The notes beneath the pieces were generated by a model, which saw nothing but the letters and a program-made list of their open reading frames with translations, had not been told where the DNA came from and did no database searches. From an uncultured Eubacteriales bacterium (GTDB lineage: Bacteria > Bacillota_I > Bacilli_A > RF39 > UBA660), in NCBI GenBank assembly GCA_900321795.1, contig ONXO01000035.1:1-40161 (forward strand): a stretch of DNA of 40,161 nucleotides. The letters run 5' to 3'. Below, piece after piece: positions 15,042-21,981 of this stretch (position 1 is the stretch's first letter; the number at the start of each line of letters is the position of its first letter). Made by a program: the position numbers and the translations under genes.

Positions 15042-15191
15042 AAAACGTATGTAAAACGTATGTAGAGGCACTTTTTTGAAAAAAATTACAACTTTTTAGG
15101 AAAAGAAAAAGCCTCGCAATCCCTTTATTTACGGGGCTTTACGAGACTATTTACCATGACAGTTTTTATACTTCAATCCGCTGCCACATGG
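15042..15191 (-). repeat. Cassette-spacer repeat, copy D (right border; lacks the right end)
   Basis: CGTATGTA pair at 15046 and 15057 (11 bp apart), GAGGCACTTTTTTGAA, the A-rich tract, a terminator (15110-15147) and the codons PCGSGLKYKNCHGK then TAG (CCA at 15191, stop at 15147). Beyond the CCA all similarity to B and C ends; 80 bp of unrelated sequence leads to the SDR gene. A short ATG frame (MILNRALY before PCGSG) exists but lacks a ribosome site. Copies A and D share only the terminator and SEC-C codons, as expected of the two outer borders of an insertion. Confidence 0.74.
15110..15147 (-). terminator. Terminator inside repeat copy D
   Basis: Hairpin CTCGTAAAGCCCC / GGGATTGCGAG with tail GCTTTTTCTTTTCC on the minus strand; also serves the SDR gene. 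Confidence 0.75.
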
Positions 15192-15270
15192 GTACAAAGC
15201 ACGATTTAAAATCATAGAATTGATAGTTTTTAATTATATTGCTAAGGCTACTATCTATTTTCACATTAAC

Positions 15271-16029
15271 TTAAACTGCTGTGTATCCTCCATCTACTGG
15301 AAGTATTATTCCCGTTACGTAACTAGCTTCTTCACTTGCTAAGAATATGGCAGCCGCATTTAGTTCACCTTCTTGGCCATATCTACCCATCGGCACATGG
15401 CTTTTAGCAAATTCTTGAAACTTTGGTGTATCTAAAACTGCTGTTGTAAGCTCTGTATAAAAGTATCCCGGACAAATGCAATTAACCGTAATTCCCACTT
15501 TTGCTAGTTCAGCTGCCGCTGCTCTTGTAAAGTTAACAACTCCTCCTTTGCTTGAGTGATAAGCAATTGTTGGTATTTCACTATTTCCTACCATTCCATA
15601 CATTGATGCTATGTTTATAATTCTTCCATAATGATTTTTTTTCATTATGTTTGCAAATGTTCTTGTCATTTTAAATACACTAGTTAGGTCAGTATTTATT
15701 GTAAAATCCCATTCTTCATCTTCCATCTCTAATACACCTTTGTCTTTTGAAGAACCCGCACAATTGACTAAGATATCGACTTTTCCAAAAACTTTCTCTA
15801 CTTTTCTTGCTGCTTCATTTATTTCTTCAGTAGAAGTTACATCACATTTGATAGCTAAAGCTTTTACTCCAATTTTCTCTATGTCTATTCTTAATTCTTC
15901 AAGCTTTTCAATTCTTCTTGCAATTAATGCTACGTCTGCTCCAGCACGAGCAAAACCTAAAGCCATTTGTTTTCCTAGTCCACTACTTGCGCCAGACACA
16001 ACTGCTACTCTTCCTTCTAAATCAAACAT
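15271..16029 (-). CDS. Short-chain dehydrogenase/reductase (FabG/gluconate 5-dehydrogenase type)
   Basis: 252 residues, classical SDR length. NAD(P) loop GASSGLGKQMALGFA, NCAGSS in place of NNAG, catalytic Ser in IASMYG (about 145), catalytic YHSSK (about 158-162), the ITVNCICPGYF segment and the C-terminal YVTGIILPVDGGYTA. An oxidoreductase of sugar acids, polyols or ketoacyl groups; an Arg-Arg after strand 2 (ALIARR) suggests NADP preference. It has no metabolic neighbours. Visibly less A+T-rich than the cassette genes. It sits just outside the right border of the repeat island, with an AAGGT ribosome site upstream. Confidence 0.92.
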   Translation of the reverse strand: MFDLEGRVAVVSGASSGLGKQMALGFARAGADVALIARRIEKLEELRIDIEKIGVKALAIKCDVTSTEEINEAARKVEKVFGKVDILVNCAGSSKDKGVLEMEDEEWDFTINTDLTSVFKMTRTFANIMKKNHYGRIINIASMYGMVGNSEIPTIAYHSSKGGVVNFTRAAAAELAKVGITVNCICPGYFYTELTTAVLDTPKFQEFAKSHVPMGRYGQEGELNAAAIFLASEEASYVTGIILPVDGGYTAV

Positions 16030-16057
16030 ATTTTACCTTCTTTCTATATTTACAAAT

Positions 16058-16540
16058 CTATTTTAGCAAATAAGCTATTCCTTTTGCAATCCTCTTTTCC
16101 ACATCAGTAAAATGATTTCCTGCATTTATTACATATTTACACTGAACTTTGTCTTTTAATTGACAATATACTGTATCTATATTTTTTCTTACTTTACTTA
16201 ATATTTCATTTTTTTGTTTTTTAAATCCATATTTTTTTAATTGATTATAATCACATATACTTTATTTAAATGTTTCTTCTTCTAGCATAAATTATTTAGC
16301 AATACAATGTAGCATTACTAAGTTCACTTTCTATTAACTCCTCGTCATTTTTATATAATGGAATCGAGCTTATATTAGATAGATTATTTTAAATATTTAT
16401 CCGATAAATCTGTGTTGTAAACTTTGGTATTTTTTCTTCGTTTAATATGAGATAGCTATCACAATAATTAATCTTAATTATGTCATACTTAAAATCATAA
16501 ATAATATAACAATAGAAAAGCATGATGTGTTTTCTTCATT
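16058..16540 (-). pseudogene. Decayed gene, several stops and frame changes
   Basis: The 518-bp gap upstream of the SDR gene is not empty. Its last 204 bp (16058-16261) hold an uninterrupted frame with ordinary protein composition and no start: DYNQLKKYGFKKQKNEILSK, VRKNIDTVYCQLKDKV, CKYVINAGNHFTDVEKRIAK, GIAYLLK, stop. Before it, frames broken by stops read LEEETFK, SNISSIPLYKNDEELIESEL and NYCDSYLILNEEKIPKFTTQ. The end block NAGNHFTDVEKRIAKGI recalls alpha/beta-hydrolase C-termini, but I do not claim the family. Confidence 0.55.
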
Positions 16541-16547
16541 ATTCAAA

Positions 16548-17354
16548 TTAATATAAATTATACTTCATAAGGGCTGAGCATGAATCATCATAATTATAAC
16601 ATGGATAGACATATTGTTTTTCTTTAGACTTATCTATTTCTTTAATATTGGCCACATCTATATATATCATATCGTAGCCATCTCTTGTTTTTCCTTTAGC
16701 AATAACTCCTTCTATTTCATACCATTTGCCTTCTATTACTTTGCTAGTGTCATATTTTGAAATAAAACCAGCAAATGAGGCATCTGCAACACAGCAACTG
16801 ATTGAATATTTACCTATTGCAAAATATCCTTCTGGCATATAATCATTTTTCACTATGAAACCCCTTACTCTTATTGTTTTACCTACTTGGTTATAGGCTT
16901 CATTTTTAGAATTCATATAACTTGTTAAATACTCGTAAGTCTCATCAATTATTTCAAAATCCACTTCTTCAAAAGTGTTATTCTTTTCTTCTTTTTTTTC
17001 AAATGCCTCAGGAATAATAATTTCTTCTATATTTTCTTCCACTTCTTCTACTATAGGTGCAGCACTTGTGTTTGTGAACATTCTGTTGCTAGCTAAAGAC
17101 ACAGTTAATCTTCCGTCACCAGCAAGAATTATCATAACCAGTGGCAAAAGTAAAACTAAATCACTAATCTTAAACTTATACTCAACATTTTTATTTATTA
17201 GCAAAACCAGTCCCATTATTGTAATGGGAAATAATGAAATCTTAATATACAATGCTAAAGTTGGCGCTAAAAAGTTTAAAAGCATATCACTATGCCATAT
17301 ATAGATTATAATACCTGCATATAGAAAACAAATAAAACTTAAGAACTTTTTCAT
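16548..17354 (-). CDS. TIGR03943/YcgQ-like membrane protein, metal-permease partner
   Basis: 268 residues: about four N-terminal helices (to about 95), an acidic Glu-rich linker, then a C-terminal domain with RVRGFIVKNDYMPEGYFAIG, YSISCCVADASFAGF and WYEIEGVIAKGK, an OB-like arrangement typical of TIGR03943 proteins. The Cys-Cys is conserved in that family. In Bacillus, ycgQ sits beside the permease ycgR and is Zur-regulated. Here the start overlaps the permease stop by 4 nt (ATGA), so the two are coupled. Role inferred from context: extracellular partner in metal handling. Confidence 0.82.
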   Translation of the reverse strand: MKKFLSFICFLYAGIIIYIWHSDMLLNFLAPTLALYIKISLFPITIMGLVLLINKNVEYKFKISDLVLLLPLVMIILAGDGRLTVSLASNRMFTNTSAAPIVEEVEENIEEIIIPEAFEKKEEKNNTFEEVDFEIIDETYEYLTSYMNSKNEAYNQVGKTIRVRGFIVKNDYMPEGYFAIGKYSISCCVADASFAGFISKYDTSKVIEGKWYEIEGVIAKGKTRDGYDMIYIDVANIKEIDKSKEKQYVYPCYNYDDSCSALMKYNLY

Positions 17355-18262
17355 ATGATTTTCACCACCAGTACAGACGCTATGAATGTGATTAAAAATA
17401 TAAGAGTAATTAAAGTAAATACAAAGCTTTTTTTATAGTTTCCTAAAAGCACTATTGTGTTTTTAATATCTATCATAGGACCTAAAAGCAAATATGCTAC
17501 TATTGAGCTTTTAGAGAATGATGATAACAAGGATTTACCAACAAATGAATCTGAAGTTGAGCAAAGTGATATTAAATAAGCAAATAGAAGTAGAACTATG
17601 ATTGATAAAATTTCATTATTATTAAAGAAAGATAATATATTTCTAGGAAGAAGAGTTTGAACTAAGCTTGCAATAAACGCTCCAAACATTAAAAACTTTA
17701 CTACATCAAATAAATCTACTCCTGTATGTTTAATTATACTAAGAATATTATTTTTAATACTTCTTTTATGATTATGATTTTCTTTAGAGTGACAGTGGTT
17801 GCAAGTGCATTCTTCATCTTTTCCATTTAATACTTCTTTAGTGCCAAATATAATTCCCATAATAATACCGATAAGTAAGGAAACAATTATTCCAAGTATA
17901 AGTCTATACCAAAAAATTTCAGGATTAGTTTTATAAAATGCAGAATATGTAGAAAGTAAAACTACAGGATTTATAATAGGCGAAGCGAGCATAAAAGATA
18001 TTGCTACGTTAATAGGAACTTTTTTCTTTAAAAGTCTTTTAGATACAGGAATAACTGCACAGTCGCAAGCAGGAAGGAAAAAGCCTAAAAATACTCCAAC
18101 TATAGATCCTAATACTTTATTTTTTGGCACGATTTTAGTTATAGTTTCATTTGATACATATGTTTCAATAATTGCAGAGATAAAGCTTCCAAGCAGTAAA
18201 AATGGAAAGCTTTCAAAGAAAATTGACATAAATATAATTGCTATATTTTTTATTATATCCAT
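17351..18262 (-). CDS. ArsP_1/YcgR-type permease with a Cys/His cytoplasmic loop
   Basis: 303 residues, eight to ten helices in two similar halves. Family motifs: ESFPFLLLGSFISAIIE, FLPACDCAVIPVSKRL, FMLASPIINPVVLL and CSTSDSFVG in the second half. The loop between halves (about 150-175) contains ECTCNHCHSKENHNHK, a likely metal-sensing or binding segment. DUF318/ArsP_1 permeases export oxyanions or metals. Middle of the regulator-permease-permease-TIGR03943 operon; AGGAGG ribosome site before the ATG. Confidence 0.85.
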   Translation of the reverse strand: MDIIKNIAIIFMSIFFESFPFLLLGSFISAIIETYVSNETITKIVPKNKVLGSIVGVFLGFFLPACDCAVIPVSKRLLKKKVPINVAISFMLASPIINPVVLLSTYSAFYKTNPEIFWYRLILGIIVSLLIGIIMGIIFGTKEVLNGKDEECTCNHCHSKENHNHKRSIKNNILSIIKHTGVDLFDVVKFLMFGAFIASLVQTLLPRNILSFFNNNEILSIIVLLLFAYLISLCSTSDSFVGKSLLSSFSKSSIVAYLLLGPMIDIKNTIVLLGNYKKSFVFTLITLIFLITFIASVLVVKII

Positions 18263-18270
18263 AAATCCTC

Positions 18271-19110
18271 CTAAAGTACCAAATCCACTATAATTCCAAC
18301 AATCACACCCACAAAATATATAATTGATAACACTTTTAAGTTTTCTTTTAAGTCTTTATTAGTCTTGAAAAGAAGTAATATTCCTAGCCCACTTCCAGTT
18401 AATAAACCGCTCATTAATGTTCCAATTGTTATTATTTCAGATAAATATAGTTCAGTTATAATGACACTACTAGCACAGTTTGGAATTAATCCTATAAGGC
18501 TTGCCAAAAAGTAAGTAAATATGTTTTTTGAAAGCAATAAATTAGATAATTTATCCTCTCCTACAAAATATATAATTAAACTTATAATAAGATTAGCTAA
18601 TAATATAAAAAATCCTATTTTTAATGTGTGTTTTATGCTAGAAAGTATAACACCTTCTTTTTCACATTCGCAATGGTCATGCTCACACATTTCACTTATG
18701 TGCTCGTGACTATCTTCATTTCTTTTAAATATTAAATCAACTATAAAACCTACAATTATTCCGATTAGAACTTTAAAAGCAATAATTTTTAATATTGTTA
18801 TTATATTAGTCTGCTCGCTTATCATAATTGGCAGCATCTCATCACTTGTTGATAAAAATACAGCTATTAAAGTACCCATAGTAATAATTTTATTTGAAAA
18901 CAAGGAAGAAGCCATCGTTCCAAATCCACACTGAGGAAGTGCTCCAAGTACTCCACCAACAATAGGACCATATTTCTTATTCTTTATAAGAATCTCTTGA
19001 TTTTTATGACTTAACTTATGCTCAATGAACTCAAGCACTATAAAAGTGATAAATAGATATGGTATTAGTTTTAATGTGTCTAAAAGTGCATCCAATATAA
19101 CATCTAACAT
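18271..19110 (-). CDS. ArsP_2-type putative heavy-metal exporter
   Basis: 279 residues in two inverted-looking halves of about five helices each. Half-signature motifs: GALPQCGFGTMASSLFSNKI (about 54-73) and GLIPNCASSVIITELYL (about 210-226), with STSDEMLPIM and GLLTGSGLGILLL. The intervening loop has HEHISEMCEHDHCECEKE, dense in His and Cys, consistent with soft or transition metal handling. The pattern fits the 10-TM exporter family PF11449. It begins 2 nt after the Fur-family regulator, so the regulator most likely controls it. Which metal is not readable. Confidence 0.82.
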   Translation of the reverse strand: MLDVILDALLDTLKLIPYLFITFIVLEFIEHKLSHKNQEILIKNKKYGPIVGGVLGALPQCGFGTMASSLFSNKIITMGTLIAVFLSTSDEMLPIMISEQTNIITILKIIAFKVLIGIIVGFIVDLIFKRNEDSHEHISEMCEHDHCECEKEGVILSSIKHTLKIGFFILLANLIISLIIYFVGEDKLSNLLLSKNIFTYFLASLIGLIPNCASSVIITELYLSEIITIGTLMSGLLTGSGLGILLLFKTNKDLKENLKVLSIIYFVGVIVGIIVDLVL

Positions 19111-19112
19111 AT

Positions 19113-19502
19113 TTACTTCCCTCCTTTACTGCATTTGCTGCACAGTCCATTTATAATAATGTTTTCTTTATTAAATTGGAAATTGTGTTTTAAACTTATA
19201 TGCTCGTATAACTCTTTAATACAGTCACAATCTATATGTATTAAATTCCCACATTTTTCACATTTTAAATAGAAATGATTTTCTTCATTACACTCTTCCA
19301 AGTATTGGTAATAAAAACTATCTTCTTGATGAGTAATTTTTTTGACAATTCCTTCTTTTTCTAGTTTATCGATAAGTCTATAAATAGTTGTTAAGCCTAT
19401 ATTTCCATTTAGTTCATTATAAATATCTCTTATTGCAAACTCTTTCTTTTGCTTTTTTATAGCATTTAATATACTATCTTTTTGTTTAGTGTTGTATGTC
19501 AT
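19113..19502 (-). CDS. Fur-family metal-responsive repressor (Zur/Fur/PerR type)
   Basis: 129 residues, normal length. A winged helix at 5-80 (NTKQKDSILNAIKKQKKEFA, then GLTTIYRLIDKLEKEGIVKK), the hinge YYQYLEECNEENHFYLKC with the regulatory His, and two CxxC pairs (CEKCGN, CSKCSK) for the structural zinc. First gene of the metal-permease operon and directly downstream of a perfect 7-1-7 box, so autoregulation is likely. The permease and TIGR03943 neighbours favour Zn sensing (as for B. subtilis ycgOPQ/R), but the metal cannot be decided from sequence alone. Confidence 0.92.
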   Translation of the reverse strand: MTYNTKQKDSILNAIKKQKKEFAIRDIYNELNGNIGLTTIYRLIDKLEKEGIVKKITHQEDSFYYQYLEECNEENHFYLKCEKCGNLIHIDCDCIKELYEHISLKHNFQFNKENIIINGLCSKCSKGGK

Positions 19503-19518
19503 ATATTCTTCCTTTCAA

Positions 19519-19533
19519 TTTGAAAATGATTTT
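19519..19533. promoter_or_regulatory. Perfect 7-1-7 Fur/Zur-type operator
   Basis: TGAAAATCATTTTCA on the minus strand, the classical 7-1-7 inverted repeat, placed 17 nt before the regulator start and just after a TATAAT -10 (19545-19540), where binding would block initiation. Confidence 0.88.
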
Positions 19534-19539
19534 CAGTTT

Positions 19540-19545
19540 CAATTA
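19540..19545 (-). promoter_or_regulatory. -10 box of the metal operon
   Basis: TATAAT; a TTGCTT 16 bp further upstream is a partial -35. The remaining gap up to 19707 shows only a weak CAAG-CTTG hairpin with a T run (about 19573-19600) that may end the upstream NTF2-like gene. Confidence 0.6.
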
Positions 19546-19707
19546 TAGCACATATATTAACAAAAGCAAGAAAAAATCAAGCTTTTAACTTGGCTTTTGT
19601 TTACTATAATAATTGTACAGTATCTCTTAAATCAAAATGCATATCTATTATCATTAAAAATATATGCAATATATAAGTTTTATGCCACGAAATAATTCAG
19701 TTGGAAA

Positions 19708-20076
19708 TTAATACGTAGATGCTTGTGATTTAACAATTAGCCACTTACCATTTCTTTTTTCTAAAACTAAGTCTTGCCTTAATCTCCACCAAGAAGTACT
19801 CATTCCAAAAGGCGAAGCTAGTGTTTTAGTCTTTCCGATTACAAAAGCTTTATTACCTTCTATTTTAACTTCTATACTTTCATGAATTGAGTCAAAATAT
19901 TTAAGTTCTCCTTTATTAACTGAAATAGTATAATCTTCTTTACTTTGTTTCATTCCTGTCATATGAATTAAAACATAATCATCAGACAATAAATCATTCA
20001 ATTTATCTAAATCTTTGTTGATACTAGCTTCACATAAATCAATATATAATTTTCTTATTATTTCTTCATCTTTCAT
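19708..20076 (-). CDS. NTF2-like (SnoaL/DUF4440) small protein
   Basis: About 122 residues with the cone-fold pattern: helix DEEIIRKLYIDLCEASINKD, LNDLLSDDYVLIHMTG, a central strand set, SWWRLRQDLVLEKRNGKWLI and a VKSQAS end. NTF2-like proteins are either enzymes or ligand binders; no catalytic residues can be assigned. ATG 20076 chosen because AAGGTG lies 6 nt upstream; the GTG three codons earlier is inside that ribosome site. It follows the YibE/F pair by 10 nt and is probably in the same operon. Confidence 0.82.
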   Translation of the reverse strand: MKDEEIIRKLYIDLCEASINKDLDKLNDLLSDDYVLIHMTGMKQSKEDYTISVNKGELKYFDSIHESIEVKIEGNKAFVIGKTKTLASPFGMSTSWWRLRQDLVLEKRNGKWLIVKSQASTY

Positions 20077-20086
20077 CAATTTCACC

Positions 20087-20821
20087 TTACTTTTTAAATA
20101 ATTTAGAACTTATATAAGCTGTTATGGGGATAATTAAAATTGATGTTATAAATGACAGCAGAAGCTCTAGAATTACTTGTGCAAATGCTTTATAGTTAAT
20201 AATATAGCCAAAAGATGTATCTCTGTGCCACATAAAGAAACCTATAAAACCACTTATAATAGCAAAGTATAAGGTGTTAATAGTAGTAGCAAGTATGTCT
20301 TTACCTACATTCATTCCTGATTTAAACAATTCTTTACTAGATATATCACGATTATTAACAAGTATTTCATTCATAGCTGAACTTATTGAAATAGATGTAT
20401 CTATAACAGTACCTATAATACATACTAAATATACACCTACTATTACATCATTCATATTGTAGTTAATGTCCCTATTATACATTCCAACAGTATCAAGCTC
20501 TTCTACTGAAAATCCTCCAACATGACTTACCTTGCCAATAACAATAATAAATATACTTATTATTAAAAGCACAAACAAAATTGAAATAAACGAAGATTTT
20601 GTCTTATTATTGTAACCATTTAGAATGAAAAGAGATACTATTGTGGATAAGATACATGTTATAATAGCAAGCACAATTGCACTTATTCCTAAAGCCATAA
20701 ATCTTACGTAAAGTATAATTAAGAATAGACTAAGTATGAAAGACAAGAAAGTTTTAAATCCTCTTTCCCTTCCTACTAAAAGAAGTAAAGAGAAAAATAT
20801 TATAAATAGTATAGTAATCAT
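20087..20821 (-). CDS. YibE/F-family membrane protein (second of pair)
   Basis: 244 residues, seven or so helices. It shares with its upstream neighbour the motif set GVYLVCIIGTVIDTSISISS, AMNEIL then SGMNVGKDILATTINTLYF, typical of the YibE/F family (PF07907). This copy lacks the N-terminal soluble domain of YibE and corresponds to YibF. It overlaps the partner by 4 nt (ATGA). Function unknown; the pair probably forms a hetero-oligomeric membrane complex. Confidence 0.85.
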   Translation of the reverse strand: MITILFIIFFSLLLLVGRERGFKTFLSFILSLFLIILYVRFMALGISAIVLAIITCILSTIVSLFILNGYNNKTKSSFISILFVLLIISIFIIVIGKVSHVGGFSVEELDTVGMYNRDINYNMNDVIVGVYLVCIIGTVIDTSISISSAMNEILVNNRDISSKELFKSGMNVGKDILATTINTLYFAIISGFIGFFMWHRDTSFGYIINYKAFAQVILELLLSFITSILIIPITAYISSKLFKK

Positions 20822-21903
20822 TTAATTTCCTCCTTCCCTTTAAGTATAAATACAGAAGTATATAGGGATATTGGAATTGTAAGCACAATAGAAATACAAG
20901 CGCATAGTACAGTAGTTAGTTCAAGCTCTCCATATATGTTTAATGCATTAATAAGTAGGATATTATCCTTAATTGCAAGTAGAATACTGGGAAGTACAGG
21001 TGTAAATACAGTAAAAAGCATCACATTGCTCATAGTACCAACTATATCTTTAGATATTTCTTTTCCAGATTTAATAAGTGATTTTCTTTCAATATTTGGA
21101 TTTTTTAATATTAGCTCATTAAGAGAAGAACTTATTGTAATGGAGATATCCATAATTGCACCTAATCCACATAAAAGTATACTTGTATAGAAAAAGTTTT
21201 GATAGTCATGTACAGCTTCGATGTATTCCATAGACCATATAAATAAGTCTTTACCAAATAATTTGATTAAAGAAAAAGATAAGCCAAAGGATATGAATAA
21301 GGATATTATACTAGAAGCAATTGCAGATATAGTTTTCTTGCCCTTGCCGTTTGTTATATAAAGTGAAATAACAATAAAAAGTATAGAAACAATTATATAT
21401 AAAAGTAACATATTAATATTTCTAAAATTCCTTTTGAATATCATTATTGCTAAAGATGTTAATGCAATGTTTATAAATAAGCTTAGTAAAGTTTTAACTC
21501 CTTTATTATTTGCTACAATTAATATTGAATCTATAAAGATAATAAGAAGTATTATTAAGTATTTATCTCTTTTTATATTTTGTATAGATATAAAATCACC
21601 ATTTGTGTTTAGATTAACAAAGACTTCAGTGTTTTCTTCTATCCTCATGTCAAAGACTTGTGAATAAGATGATGTATTTGTAATGGTTAACTCTTTTCCT
21701 TTAAACTCTCCATTCATGATAATTCCAGTAATTCTCTGATCTAAGTATTCTTCTTTATGCAAAGTACTTTCTCTTGTTTCATTATTTATTTTTTTAACCT
21801 TTAATATAGGTGTATTGTATAAAAAGTAATCATTATATACAAATATAATTGCTATTAAAGATAGAATAACCATTATTATTAATTTATAATTTATCTTTTT
21901 CAT
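20818..21903 (-). CDS. YibE/F-family membrane protein with extracytoplasmic N-terminal domain
   Basis: 361 residues: an N-terminal helix (8-24), a soluble beta domain (about 30-115, QRITGIIMNGEFKGKELTIT, then EVFVNLNTNGDFISIQNI), then seven to eight helices with the repeat motif GLGAIMDISITISSSLNELI and SGKEISKDIVGTMSNVMLFT. Matches the longer YibE-type member. Ribosome site AGGAGT 6 nt from ATG. First gene of a YibE-YibF-NTF2 operon. Confidence 0.85.
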   Translation of the reverse strand: MKKINYKLIIMVILSLIAIIFVYNDYFLYNTPILKVKKINNETRESTLHKEEYLDQRITGIIMNGEFKGKELTITNTSSYSQVFDMRIEENTEVFVNLNTNGDFISIQNIKRDKYLIILLIIFIDSILIVANNKGVKTLLSLFINIALTSLAIMIFKRNFRNINMLLLYIIVSILFIVISLYITNGKGKKTISAIASSIISLFISFGLSFSLIKLFGKDLFIWSMEYIEAVHDYQNFFYTSILLCGLGAIMDISITISSSLNELILKNPNIERKSLIKSGKEISKDIVGTMSNVMLFTVFTPVLPSILLAIKDNILLINALNIYGELELTTVLCACISIVLTIPISLYTSVFILKGKEEIK

Positions 21904-21935
21904 AAGTGACTCCTAGAAATATTTTATCATAGAAA

Positions 21936-21963
21936 AAGTAAATCTCAAAATCAAGATTTACTT
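21936..21963 (-). terminator. Terminator of the Cthe_2159-like gene
   Basis: Perfect 10-bp stem AAGTAAATCT / AGATTTACTT with an 8-nt loop and TTTC tail on the minus strand. Confidence 0.75.
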
Positions 21964-21981
21964 AAATATATCATAAGCAAA

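Noticed and set aside
9600..15191. Classical integron attC sites
   Set aside because: The repeats lack opposed GTTRRRY/RYYYAAC ends and a long imperfect palindrome; their end motifs are direct, not inverted, except at copy B.
9600..15191. Insertion sequences or MITEs
   Set aside because: No transposase reading frame, no terminal inverted repeats bounding each unit and no target-site duplication that I could see.
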